The notes beneath the pieces are model-generated. The model was not told where the DNA came from. It searched no databases and saw only the letters and a program-made list of their open reading frames with translations. A DNA stretch of 64,000 bases from Psychromarinibacter halotolerans (GTDB lineage: Bacteria > Pseudomonadota > Alphaproteobacteria > Rhodobacterales > Rhodobacteraceae), in NCBI RefSeq assembly GCF_029168315.1, contig NZ_JARGYD010000011.1:68187-132186 (forward strand), given 5' to 3'. The translations under genes were made by a program, and so were the position numbers. Shown one piece after another: positions 42,299 to 49,700 of this stretch (position 1 is its first letter; each line of letters starts with the position of its first letter).

Positions 42299-43747
42299 AT
42301 GACATCCGAACAGACCCTTCGCTTCGACACCATCATCGCAGGGGGCACGGTCATCGACGGCACCGGTGCGCCGGGCGTCCGCGCCGACGTCGGCCTGATC
42401 GACGACCGCATCGCCGCTGTGGGCGCGCTGGACGGCGCACAGGCCGGCAAACGCATCGATGCCACCGGGCTGACCGTGGCGCCGGGCTTCATCGACTGCC
42501 ACACCCACGACGACGGCTACCTGCTGACATCACCGGATATGTCCGCGAAGGTCAGTCAGGGTGTGACCTCTGTCGTGATCGGCAACTGCGGCATCTCGCT
42601 GGCGCCGACCTTCGGACGCCCGCCCGCCCCGCCGATGAACCTGCTGGGCGCTGATGAACTGTTCCGTTTCAAAAGCTTCAAGGGTTTTCTTGATGCGTTG
42701 GACGAAGCGCCTGCGGCGGTGAACGCCTTGCCGCTGGTCGGCCTGACCACGCTGCGCCGCTCGATCATGGAAGACCTTGAAAAGGCCGCCACCCGCGACG
42801 AGATCGACGCGATGCGGCAGCTGTTCGAGGACTCGCTGGACGCCGGTGTTCTCGGGTTCTCGACCGGGCTGTTTTATCCCAACGCCGCCGCCTCGACCCC
42901 GAAAGAGGTGATCGGCGTGGCCGAGCCCGCCAAGGGCATGGACCTTGTCTATGCTACGCACCTGCGCAACGAGGCCGACTTCATCATGCCCGCGCTGGAA
43001 GAAGCCTTCGGCATCGCCCGCCAGCTTCAGTCGCGGCTGGTCCTGTCGCATCACAAGCTGATCGGGGTTCAGAACCACGGGCGCGCCACCGAAACGCTGG
43101 GCCGGGTACATCGCCAGCGGCTGACGCAGGACATCGCGCTGGATCTTTACCCCTACACCGCCGGATCGTCGGTGCTGAACCTCAAGACCGTCGAAGACAC
43201 CGAACGTGTCGTGATCAGCTGGTCCGACCCCCACCCCGAGATGGCGGGCCGCGATCTGGAAGAGGTCTGCGCCGAGTGGAACCTGCCGCTGGCCGAGACC
43301 ATCGACAGGCTGTCGCCCGCAGGCGGCATCCTGTTCATGATGGCAGAGAAGGACGTGCAAGAGATCCTGCGCTACGAGGCGACGATGATCGGTTCGGACG
43401 GGCTGCCGAACGACAAGTTTCCGCATCCCCGCCTGTGGGGCACCTTCCCCCGCATCCTTGGCCACTATAGCCGCGACCTGGGCCTGATCGACCTGCCCGA
43501 AGCGGTGCACCGGATGACCGGCCTGACCGCGCAGGTGTTCGGCCTGACCGACCGCGGCCGCATCGCGCCGGGCTGCAAGGCCGACCTGACGCTGTTCGAC
43601 GCCCGCACCATCCGCGACCGCGCCGACTGGGCCGCGCCGACGGAACCGGCCGAAGGCATCGCGCACGTACTGGTCAACGGCACGACGGTCTGGACCGACG
43701 GTCAGTCTACCGGCGCCCGCCCCGGTCAGGCGGTTCGACGGGCCTGA
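42299..43747 (+). CDS. N-acyl-D-amino-acid deacylase / D-aminoacylase-like amidohydrolase
   Basis: A 482-residue amidohydrolase. Zinc ligands His68 and His70 lie in DCHTHDD, the metal-bridging Cys97 in GNCGISL (a hallmark of D-aminoacylases and dihydroorotase-like deacylases), with further ligands in YATHLRNE, SHHKLIG and the catalytic Asp in MIGSDGLP. It hydrolyses N-acyl-D-amino acids or a cyclic amide. It starts 15 bases after the ATPase gene, so its substrate is likely what the importer brings in or a derivative. A LacI gene follows 139 bases downstream. Confidence 0.85.
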   Translation: MTSEQTLRFDTIIAGGTVIDGTGAPGVRADVGLIDDRIAAVGALDGAQAGKRIDATGLTVAPGFIDCHTHDDGYLLTSPDMSAKVSQGVTSVVIGNCGISLAPTFGRPPAPPMNLLGADELFRFKSFKGFLDALDEAPAAVNALPLVGLTTLRRSIMEDLEKAATRDEIDAMRQLFEDSLDAGVLGFSTGLFYPNAAASTPKEVIGVAEPAKGMDLVYATHLRNEADFIMPALEEAFGIARQLQSRLVLSHHKLIGVQNHGRATETLGRVHRQRLTQDIALDLYPYTAGSSVLNLKTVEDTERVVISWSDPHPEMAGRDLEEVCAEWNLPLAETIDRLSPAGGILFMMAEKDVQEILRYEATMIGSDGLPNDKFPHPRLWGTFPRILGHYSRDLGLIDLPEAVHRMTGLTAQVFGLTDRGRIAPGCKADLTLFDARTIRDRADWAAPTEPAEGIAHVLVNGTTVWTDGQSTGARPGQAVRRA

Positions 43748-43782
43748 ACCACGCCGGATCGCGGGGTTTCGCCGCACCCAGA

Positions 43783-43812
43783 ATTGGCGCTATGGGCCAA
43801 TCCGGTATTGGC
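43783..43812. promoter_or_regulatory. ATTGGC/GCCAAT repeats upstream of the LacI gene
   Basis: ATTGGC (43783-43788), GCCAAT (43796-43801) and ATTGGC (43807-43812) form an inverted then direct repeat in the 139-base spacer before the LacI gene. Possible regulator or promoter site; differs from the TTAATCG operators. Confidence 0.3.
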
Positions 43813-43886
43813 GGTCCGTCCGGGCCCGCTTAGCATTCCGCCGCGGCATCCGTAGTCACGGGCCGGGCGGCAGAAAGGACGGCACG

Positions 43887-44891
43887 ATGCGACGGATGAC
43901 GATGGCGGACCTTGCGCGGCTGGCCGGCGTCTCGGCGGCGTCGGTGTCGCTGGCCCTGCGCGGCAGCGAGAAGATCTCGCCCGCGACCCGCAAGCGCATC
44001 GCCGAACTCGCCGCCGAACATGGCTATGTCTACAACCGCGCGGCGGCGCACCTGCGCATGTCGCGGTCCACGATGATCGGGATGTGCCTGCACACCATCG
44101 TCAATCCGACCGTCTCGGCGATCCTGACCAGCGCCCAGCGCGTGCTGGCGGACGAGAACTGGTCGATGATGATCGGCGACTCCGAAGACGACGTGGACCG
44201 GCAGCAAAGCTTCCTTGCCAGCGCGATCGAGACCAACATCGCGGGCCTTGTCCTAAGCCCCGCCGCAGGCACCACCGAGGCGCATCTGCGCATGGTGCAG
44301 GAACGCGTTCCGCTTGTGCTGGCGTCCCGGTCGGTCGTTGACGCCGACATCGACACGGTCCGCATCGACTTTCCCGCCGGTGTCCGGCTGGCGATGGCGC
44401 ATCTGGCCGATCTGGGACACCGCCGCATCGGCTGGATCGGCCGCAGCGCCGAAACCGGCACCCGCCCCGAAGGGCATGTCCACTACGTTCGGATCATGGC
44501 CGAGCTTGGCGTGACCCCGCCGCCGGAATGGACCGAGTTTTGCCACCCCAACCGCGAAAGCGGCTATCTCGCCATGAAGAGGATGCTGGCGGCGGTGCCG
44601 GACCTAACGGCTGTTTTGTGCTTCTCGGACCTGTTGGCCATCGGCGCCCAGCGCGCCGCGCACGAGGCGGGGCGCATCCCCGGGCGGGATCTGTCCATCA
44701 TGGGCTTCGACGACATCGACGAGGCGCGCTTTGCCACCCCGCCGCTGACCACCGTTCACATCGACTATGACGCATTGGGCGAAACCGCCGTGCGCCTGCT
44801 GCTCGCCCGGATCGAAGAACCGGACGCGCCACGGCAGGTGGTCGAGATGGCGCCAAGGCTGCTGATCCGCGACAGCACCGCCCCCGCTTGA
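43887..44891 (+). CDS. LacI-family transcriptional regulator
   Basis: A 334-residue LacI regulator with the helix-turn-helix TMADLARLAGVSAASVSLAL at the N terminus, the hinge region (YVYNRAAAHLRMSRSTMIG) and a Peripla_BP_3 sensor with the family's GFDDIDEARFATPPLTTV. AAAGGA precedes ATG 43887. It sits in the centre of a block with three TTAATCGTT operators, before the CUT1 importer, the threonine-synthase-like gene and the FGGY-SIS operon, and is their likely regulator. Confidence 0.87.
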   Translation: MRRMTMADLARLAGVSAASVSLALRGSEKISPATRKRIAELAAEHGYVYNRAAAHLRMSRSTMIGMCLHTIVNPTVSAILTSAQRVLADENWSMMIGDSEDDVDRQQSFLASAIETNIAGLVLSPAAGTTEAHLRMVQERVPLVLASRSVVDADIDTVRIDFPAGVRLAMAHLADLGHRRIGWIGRSAETGTRPEGHVHYVRIMAELGVTPPPEWTEFCHPNRESGYLAMKRMLAAVPDLTAVLCFSDLLAIGAQRAAHEAGRIPGRDLSIMGFDDIDEARFATPPLTTVHIDYDALGETAVRLLLARIEEPDAPRQVVEMAPRLLIRDSTAPA

Positions 44892-44898
44892 TCCGCGC

Positions 44899-45630
44899 CT
44901 ACAGGTGCGGGTTGCGGTCGCGGTAGCGCGCGACCAGCTTCGCGTTGATCTCGTCCGCGCCTTCCATGTTGGCGCTGCGGTAGACCGGCACGTCCTCGCC
45001 CCGGTCGACCAGCCGCTGCGCCACGTCCGCGAACAGCGCGTTCAGCAGCGTCGCGCCGATCACCGTCGACACCGGGCCCACATGCATCTCGCTGCCCTTC
45101 AGCGCGATGGCCGCGTCGCCTGCGGGGCCGCCGTTGTCCAGAACGATGTCCGCGATGTCCGCGATCCGCACCCGGCCGCGCGCCGCGTGGGCCGAATAGG
45201 TCTCGGACGTCACCGCGACGACCACCGCGCCGCGATCCTTGGCGATCTGCGCCGCCTCGACCGGCGCGGTGTTCACGCCCGAGTTCGACACCACGATGAG
45301 CATGTCGCGGTCCCCGACCCCATAGCGATCGAGGATCGGCGCGACGATGCCCGACAGCCGTTCATAGACCGTCCCGGCAACGGCGCCGTCCTGTACGGTG
45401 GTCGGCCCCGACAGGATCGGCACGGTGAAGGCCGGACCGCCGGCGCGGAAATGGGTTTCCTCGGCCATCGTGTGCGAATGGCCGGTGCCGAACACGAAGA
45501 CCCTGCCCCCCCGGTCCAGCACGTCCAGCACCGCCTCGGTCGCGGCGGCCAGCGGCGCGGCGGCGGTGTCGCGCAGGTCGGTCAGGCGGGCAAGGATGTC
45601 GTCGAAATAACGGGCGACGGTATCGGTCAT
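44899..45630 (-). CDS. SIS-domain sugar-phosphate isomerase-like protein
   Basis: A 243-residue SIS-fold protein of the UPF0309/SIS_2 group. The phosphosugar-binding serine loops are GTGHSHTMAEE (about residues 48-58) and VVSNSGVNTAPVE; the C-terminal NMEGADE motif is typical of the group. Members isomerise or bind phosphosugars, but this subgroup has no settled reaction. The start ATG 45630 overlaps the kinase stop in ATGA, so kinase and SIS protein are made together and probably act in sequence on the same sugar. Confidence 0.83.
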   Translation of the reverse strand: MTDTVARYFDDILARLTDLRDTAAAPLAAATEAVLDVLDRGGRVFVFGTGHSHTMAEETHFRAGGPAFTVPILSGPTTVQDGAVAGTVYERLSGIVAPILDRYGVGDRDMLIVVSNSGVNTAPVEAAQIAKDRGAVVVAVTSETYSAHAARGRVRIADIADIVLDNGGPAGDAAIALKGSEMHVGPVSTVIGATLLNALFADVAQRLVDRGEDVPVYRSANMEGADEINAKLVARYRDRNPHL

Positions 45631-47147
45631 GGAAGGGTCTCCTGATCTGCAGCGGCAAGCACGGCGTCGCGTCTTGCGGCATAAAGGGCATGGGCGGCGC
45701 GCCACGCCGGGGCGTCTGCGGCGCGCGGTACGACGCGGCGCGCCTGTGGCGGCGTCATCGCGGTGAAACTGTCGCTGTCGGGGTCGGACATCGTCGCGGC
45801 CAGCATCGCCGCACCCAGCGCGCCGAACTCGCTGCCGTCGGGCACCGTCACGGTGCGGCCCAATGCGTCGGCGATCATCTGCACCCATGTCGCGCTGCGC
45901 GCACCGCCGCCAGCGATCAGCACCGGCGCATCCGCCTCCGACGGCGGCAGCAGGTCCACTAGGTCCAGGATCGCCAGCACGATGCCTTCGTGCACCGCCC
46001 GCAGGATCTCTGACCGGCCATGCGCCGGCGTCAGGCCTAGGAATGTGCCCCGTGCCCCCGCCGAGACCGTGGGCGCGATAATGCCGCTTTCGCTGAGATA
46101 CGGCAGAAAGGTCACCCCGTTCGCCCCCACCGGCACGTCACGCACCAGCGCCTCGGCCCGTGCATACCGCTCGGGGTCCAAGGACCAGTCGGGGCAGAAC
46201 AGGTCCAGCGCCCAGTCCAGCGCCAGCGTGCCCGCGACGTTCACCATCGCGCGGAACCACGCGTCGCCGGGCAGCGGGAACAGCAGCCCCAGCCCCGGCG
46301 GCGTGAACACCGGCCGGTCGGTGGCGACGCCCAGCATGCATGTGGTGCCAAGGATGATCGAAACGGTGCCGGGTGCGCGCCCTCCCATCCCGGTCACCCC
46401 CGCCGGGACGTCACCCGCGCCGATGGCGACCGGGGTTCCGGCGACCAATCCGGTGGCCTGCGCGGCCTCTGGCGTCACCTGTCCGGCGCGCGCTTCCGAG
46501 GGCCGGACCGGGCCCAGCAAGGACGCCTGCGCCTCTAGCCCGAACAGCGACAGCATCCGGCGGCTGAAGGTGCGCGCGTGGGTATCGCCCGGGGCGACGC
46601 TGGCCTCGGTCTCGTCCGCCGCGATCTCGCCGGTCAGACGGAACCGCAGGAAATCCTTGTAGCTGACCGCATGACGCGCGCGGGCCAGCGTGTCCGGCGC
46701 ATGGTCCCGCGTCCATGCCAGCAGCGGCAGCGTGCACCCCTGTTGCAGCGCACTGCCCGAACTGGCGAAGATCGTCGCAAGCATGTCGGGGTCGGCGGCT
46801 TCCATCGTCTCCAGCAGCGGCTGCGCGCGGGAGTCCTCCCAGTTGATGCCGGGGGCGACGGGTTCACCGCCTTCGTCCAGCAACCACAGCCCCACCATCG
46901 CGCCGGTCAGTCCGACCCCCGCGACACGCGCAGGCGCGACGCCGGTCTCGGTCCACAGGTCCCGCAGCACGCCGCACAGCGTCTGCCACGCAAGCAGGGG
47001 GTCGACCTCGACCCGGCGCGGCGCGGGCCGCGCGATCGGCATCTTGCGCGCCGCCTTGCCCACCAGCCTGCCCTGCGCATCAAACAGCGCCGCCTTCGTC
47101 ACCGAGGATCCGGCGTCGATACCAAGGTACAGGGGGTGTTCGGTCAT
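45627..47147 (-). CDS. FGGY-family carbohydrate kinase (xylulokinase-like)
   Basis: A 506-residue kinase: GIDAGSSVTKAALFD at the N terminus (ATP phosphate loop), a second actin-fold domain with GAGDVPAGVTG and ILGTTCMLG, and adenosine motif VLIAGGGARSATWVQ. It phosphorylates a ketose, polyol or similar sugar. No Shine-Dalgarno sequence is visible before ATG 47147, and a TTAATCG operator lies only 13-30 bases upstream, so the mRNA leader must be very short or the promoter internal to the operator. Coupled to the SIS gene. Confidence 0.88.
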   Translation of the reverse strand: MTEHPLYLGIDAGSSVTKAALFDAQGRLVGKAARKMPIARPAPRRVEVDPLLAWQTLCGVLRDLWTETGVAPARVAGVGLTGAMVGLWLLDEGGEPVAPGINWEDSRAQPLLETMEAADPDMLATIFASSGSALQQGCTLPLLAWTRDHAPDTLARARHAVSYKDFLRFRLTGEIAADETEASVAPGDTHARTFSRRMLSLFGLEAQASLLGPVRPSEARAGQVTPEAAQATGLVAGTPVAIGAGDVPAGVTGMGGRAPGTVSIILGTTCMLGVATDRPVFTPPGLGLLFPLPGDAWFRAMVNVAGTLALDWALDLFCPDWSLDPERYARAEALVRDVPVGANGVTFLPYLSESGIIAPTVSAGARGTFLGLTPAHGRSEILRAVHEGIVLAILDLVDLLPPSEADAPVLIAGGGARSATWVQMIADALGRTVTVPDGSEFGALGAAMLAATMSDPDSDSFTAMTPPQARRVVPRAADAPAWRAAHALYAARRDAVLAAADQETLP

Positions 47148-47159
47148 GGGATAAGCGCC

Positions 47160-47177
47160 GGGTTAATCGTTAAACCC
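47160..47177. promoter_or_regulatory. Operator GGGTTAATCGTTAAACCC upstream of the FGGY kinase
   Basis: Third and most palindromic copy of the TTAATCGTT element: the half-sites GGGTTAATC and GGGTTTAAC agree at 7 of 9 positions around a central CG. It ends 13 bases from the kinase start codon, ideal for repression. Confidence 0.68.
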
Positions 47178-47258
47178 ATCGCTATCAGCCCCGCTTGCGA
47201 CTTCCAAGTCCGTTCCCCGCGCAGCCCGCTTGGCGTGCGGGCAGGATGCGAAACGGGA

Positions 47259-47546
47259 TCAGGGCGTCTTGAGGTAATCCGCCGACACGTATCCCGTCAC
47301 GTTGGGCGCGTCCGCAAGCGACACGCGGCACCACAGCTGGCTGACCTCTGTCACGCAGTCCCGCTGGATCAGCGGCGTCCCGTCCGGCAGGCCAAGGATC
47401 ACCCGATAGCCCAGCCCCGGCCCGCCGCGCAGCTTCAGCAGGTCGTCGTCCCCGACCCGGTGCACGGTCGCGCGGGTTCCCATCTCGGCGCCGCACGCCG
47501 ACACGAAGGCAAGCGCGAAGACAGCAAGGGTGACAGTGCGTTTCAT
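47259..47546 (-). CDS. SH3-domain (SH3b) lipoprotein
   Basis: A 95-residue lipoprotein. The signal MKRTVTLAVFALAFVSACG ends in a lipobox (VSAC). The rest is one bacterial SH3 domain with the pattern LLKLRGGPGLGYRVILGLPDG and TGYVSADYLKT. SH3b domains usually bind peptidoglycan or small ligands in the envelope; the function here is unknown. ATG 47546 has GAGG 6 bases upstream; the longer frame to 47612 lacks features. Stands alone. Confidence 0.8.
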   Translation of the reverse strand: MKRTVTLAVFALAFVSACGAEMGTRATVHRVGDDDLLKLRGGPGLGYRVILGLPDGTPLIQRDCVTEVSQLWCRVSLADAPNVTGYVSADYLKTP

Positions 47547-47672
47547 GATCAGGCCTCGTATGTTTCCGGGCCCACCATGCCGATGTTCGCAAGACCCGGC
47601 AACCGGGACCAAGCGGCAGGCGACACACGCGGGTCACAACGCATGGCCCCTGCGCTAAACGGGCCCTTTGCC

Positions 47673-47810
47673 CTAACCGTCAGCCGCCACCCGGAACCCG
47701 CAGTTGCCGGTCGCACTGTCGGGATCGATCCGCGTGCGCGAATTGACGTGGTAGCGGTCGCACTAGCTGACGTGGCACAGGTACGCCCCCCCAACCGGCC
47801 AGCGATATTT
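47673..47810 (-). pseudogene. Remnant of a formylglycine-generating-enzyme (SUMF1) domain
   Basis: In the 404-base gap between the lipoprotein and the oxidoreductase, one minus-strand frame reads WPVGGAYLCHVS, then an amber stop (47763-47765), then CDRYHVNSRTRIDPDSATGN and CGFRVAADG before a stop at 47673. This matches the very conserved C-terminal block of FGE-sulfatase proteins (GGSYLCH.SYCNRYR..AR....DSS.GN.GFR), with the stop exactly where Tyr is usual. A G7 run precedes it. No start or upstream domain is left, so this is a decayed fragment. The rest of the gap (47816-47950) shows only the promoter region of the next gene. Confidence 0.55.
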
Positions 47811-47950
47811 TCGCCGCGCCGCCCTTCCATATCCCGTCCCCGGCTGGTGTATTGGGCGACAGCCCGGACGTGCCCCACACCATCGGCGCACGAACCGCAA
47901 CCGCCCCCGGCTGGCCGGGGCGCATGACTTACCGCAAGGAACACGACACC

Positions 47951-48952
47951 ATGACCGACCAATGCCGCTGGGGCATCATGGCCACCGGCCTGATCGCCGA
48001 CCTGTTTGCCGCCGACCTGTCGCTTGCCGGCCTGCCCGTCGCGGCGGTCGGGTCGCGCTCTGCCGGGAAGGCCGACGCCTTTGCCGCCAAGCACGGCATT
48101 CCCACCGCGCACAGCAGCTACGAGGATCTGGTGGCCGACCCGGATGTGGACGTCATCTACGTCGCCACGCCGCACCCGTTCCACGTCGAGGGCGCCAAGC
48201 TGGCGCTGAACGCGGGCAAGCACGTCCTCATCGAGAAACCCTTCGCGATGAACGCCCGCGAGGCGCGCGAGATCGTCGCCCTTGCCGAAGCGAAGAACCT
48301 GCTGGTGATGGAAGCGATGTGGACCCGCTTCCTTCCCCATATGGTGCGCCTGCGCGAAATTCTGTCCGAGGGCACGCTGGGCGAGATCCACTCGCTTTGG
48401 GCCGACCATTCTCAGGCGCTTCCGGACGATCCGAACCACCGGCTGAACGCGATGGAATTGGGCGGCGGCGCGCTGCTGGATCTTGGTATTTACCCGGTGT
48501 CCTTCGCGCATGACGTGCTGGGGCCGCCTGCCGAGGTTCAGGCGGTGGCGCGGTTCAAGGACACCGGCGCCGACGCCGAAGTGGCGATGGTGATGCGCCA
48601 CGCCTCGGGCGCGCTGTCGCAGTTGGTGTGCACCAGCGACTATCAGGGGTCCAACGCGGCCCGCATCGTCGGCGCGCAGGCGATCCTTGAACTGGACGGC
48701 GTGTGGTACTCGCCCACCACGTTCCGCGTGCGGACCCACGCGGGCGACGAAATCGAGACCTGCGACATCCCGGTCGAGGGACGCGGCATGCAGTACCAAG
48801 CGCACGCTTTTCAGGATGCGGTTCAGGCCGGGAAACGCGCCGTCGACCTGATGACGCCCGAGGGCACGGTCGAGGTCATGCAGACGATGGACACCATCCG
48901 CGACCGCATCGGCCTTCGCTATGCCGCCGACGACGACAATGCGCCTGCATAA
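47951..48952 (+). CDS. Gfo/Idh/MocA-family oxidoreductase (dihydrodiol dehydrogenase-like)
   Basis: A 333-residue NAD(P)-dependent dehydrogenase. It has an N-terminal Rossmann fold, where the glycine motif reads GIMATGLIADLFA (less canonical than GxGxxG), the ATPHPFHVEGAKLAL segment, EKPFAMN with the catalytic Lys, and the GGGALLDLGIYPVSFAHDVLG segment typical of the trans-1,2-dihydrodiol dehydrogenase/xylose dehydrogenase branch. It oxidises a sugar or cyclic diol. AAGGAACACGACACC precedes ATG 47951. It stands alone. Confidence 0.87.
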   Translation: MTDQCRWGIMATGLIADLFAADLSLAGLPVAAVGSRSAGKADAFAAKHGIPTAHSSYEDLVADPDVDVIYVATPHPFHVEGAKLALNAGKHVLIEKPFAMNAREAREIVALAEAKNLLVMEAMWTRFLPHMVRLREILSEGTLGEIHSLWADHSQALPDDPNHRLNAMELGGGALLDLGIYPVSFAHDVLGPPAEVQAVARFKDTGADAEVAMVMRHASGALSQLVCTSDYQGSNAARIVGAQAILELDGVWYSPTTFRVRTHAGDEIETCDIPVEGRGMQYQAHAFQDAVQAGKRAVDLMTPEGTVEVMQTMDTIRDRIGLRYAADDDNAPA

Positions 48953-49133
48953 AAGGACGTACCGCCTGCCGACCCCGGCGGGCGGGCCCACGCCAGCAGC
49001 CGCGGGCTGGACGTCAGACGGGTGAAACGCATAAAATTTCGCGTCAGCCTTGCTTCGGGTGGACTCGAGTACAAATTGTAACGTCCAGCGAACGGGGTCG
49101 ATGCCCGTCAGCAAACGGGGATATCGCCGAGGG

Positions 49134-49673
49134 ATGAAGGACCAGCCACTGCCGCAGCGCCTTGCGGACTACATTCGTCAGTCTGGCGTGGCGCTTGCCA
49201 TGTCCGACACCTCGGAAGACGCGCCACTGGTTCTTGTGAACGACGCCTTCTGCGATCTGACCGGCTACGATCAGGCGGATGTCCTGAACCAGAACTGCCG
49301 CTTTCTTCAGGGCAGCGACACCACCGAGGAGATGCGGCAGCCCCTGCACGATTTCGTTCACGGCAAAGGCGACGACAACGGCAGGTTCCCGATCCTGAAT
49401 TACCGCAAGGATGGGTCCGCGTTCCACAACTATGTCTTCATGACCCGGCTGCGGGATGACGAGAACGTGGTGCGCTACATTCTCGCGTCGCAGTTCGACA
49501 TGAGCTCTGCGCTGTTGCGGTCCAAGATCGCCACCCACGATGAAAAGCTGCGCCACGCGCTGTCCGACGTCGAGCAGATCGGGCGTGAATTCGGGCTGGC
49601 CATGATGGGTTCGGCCAAGCTGCTTGCCGACTCCGTTGCCACGATGGCGAAATTGTCGATGCGTGAGGCCTGA
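49134..49673 (+). CDS. Short LOV blue-light photoreceptor
   Basis: About 179 residues: a LOV (flavin-binding PAS) domain and a helical C-terminal extension with no effector domain. The photoactive cysteine is Cys55 in NQNCRFLQG; the flavin-contacting ILNYRKDGSAFHN and the Gln in LASQFD are all kept, so adduct formation on blue light is expected. It resembles the short LOV proteins of Rhodobacter and Dinoroseobacter. Two starts are possible: ATG 49134, which begins at the conserved region, or ATG 49101 with a GGGG at better spacing. The CheB-CheR-HWE kinase follows 27 bases downstream, so LOV output is probably read by that kinase (inference). Confidence 0.85.
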   Translation: MKDQPLPQRLADYIRQSGVALAMSDTSEDAPLVLVNDAFCDLTGYDQADVLNQNCRFLQGSDTTEEMRQPLHDFVHGKGDDNGRFPILNYRKDGSAFHNYVFMTRLRDDENVVRYILASQFDMSSALLRSKIATHDEKLRHALSDVEQIGREFGLAMMGSAKLLADSVATMAKLSMREA

Positions 49674-49700
49674 GCAGGCCGCTTGAGTTTGAGTTAGACG

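Noticed and set aside
47224..47242. GCCCGC/GCGGGC hairpin after the SH3 lipoprotein gene
   Set aside because: Short stem without a T-run; not enough to call a terminator.
47680..47925. 81-codon minus-strand open frame in the lipoprotein-oxidoreductase gap
   Set aside because: No ribosome site or family match; the neighbouring frame carries the SUMF1-like remnant instead.
48953..49133. Search for an ECF/EcfG-type promoter before the LOV gene
   Set aside because: A GTAACG-like patch is present, but no convincing GGAAC with properly spaced GTT partner was found.
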